Assembly (NCBI GenBank): GCA_021851465.1
Contig: JAJZDL010000013.1
Span: 1 to 23,987, forward strand
DNA length: 23,987 nucleotides
From: Acidobacteriota bacterium
Lineage (GTDB): Bacteria > Acidobacteriota > Terriglobia > Terriglobales > Acidobacteriaceae
Reading direction: 5' to 3'
The notes beneath the pieces were generated by a model that worked only from the letters and a program-made list of their open reading frames with translations, made no database searches and was not told where the DNA came from. Of the stretch, positions 23,916-23,987 are shown piece after piece (position 1 is the stretch's first letter; each line of letters opens with the position of its first letter). The translations under genes were made by a program, and so were the position numbers.

Positions 23916-23987
23916 ATGGAGTCGAGAAGAGCGTATCCGAGTGATGTGAGCGGAGATCGGTTTGAATTGATCCGGGGTTTGTTGGAA
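23916..23987 (+). CDS. IS5-family transposase, N-terminal fragment (continues past window)
   Basis: The last 24 codons read MESRRAYPSDVSGDRFELIR and then GLLE, the typical N-terminus of IS5 (IS4/5-like, DUF4096) transposases, whose usual form is AYPSDVSDxxWxLIxPLLP. A TAA lies two codons upstream in frame, so the ATG at 23916 is the first possible start. The purine run AAAGG touches the ATG. Whether the element is intact cannot be seen. Confidence 0.75.
   Translation, partial: MESRRAYPSDVSGDRFELIRGLLE

Overview
The window looks like a piece of an Acidobacteriota chromosome, most likely family Acidobacteriaceae (Granulicella, Terriglobus or Edaphobacter type). This is inferred from the GC-rich genes, the mix of protein families, and the intergenic dispersed repeats (an imperfect 'ATTCTT...TCAGAATGACAA' family, 'GGCAAAGTATT' units, short GC hairpins), which I recall from that group. 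No rRNA, tRNA or CRISPR array was seen. Most of the sequence is ordinary chromosomal housekeeping DNA with short repeat-rich gaps.

Layout. 1-2050: a MarR regulator and a ClC-type anion transporter with CBS domains, overlapping by TTGA, behind a perfect 11+11 bp palindrome. 2266-2552: a small tandem repeat and a 53-residue Cys/His protein. 2635-4212: divergent pgsA and a pirin. 4244-6126: an ABC-2 exporter pair. 6399-7422: a secreted Tyr/Gly-rich protein and divergent queD. 7486-9985: a four-gene leftward run (enoyl-CoA hydratase, lipoprotein, DUF1440 membrane protein, GNAT acetyltransferase). 10034-11373: ribH fused to an N-terminal VOC-like domain, overlapping nusB. 11426-12824: a transposase scrap and tilS. 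12825-14249: a 1.4-kb gene-free, repeat-rich stretch with a poly-C tract. 14250-17126: leftward mnmA, nrdR, a small membrane protein and a glutathione peroxidase. 17334-21194: a KimA-like APC permease, a cysteine desulfurase and a secreted DinB-like protein. 21216-23490: an outer-membrane-type protein and citrate synthase. 23825-23987: the start of an IS5-type insertion sequence, cut by the window edge.

Functional links. tilS, mnmA, queD and a cysteine desulfurase all serve tRNA modification, and the desulfurase could supply sulfur to MnmA, although the genes are spread over separate units. ribH-nusB is a common bacterial pairing, but here RibH carries an extra N-terminal domain of about 135 residues; this is the most unusual protein architecture in the window. 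marR and clc look like a self-regulated operon.

A second theme is transcript architecture. Several genes (marR, ribH, mnmA, the desulfurase, the APC permease) have no Shine-Dalgarno sequence but have a -10-like hexamer 6-9 nt before the start codon, as expected for leaderless mRNAs. nrdR is preceded by a 12-codon ORF whose stop overlaps its start codon. I found no clear, wholly new multi-gene system.
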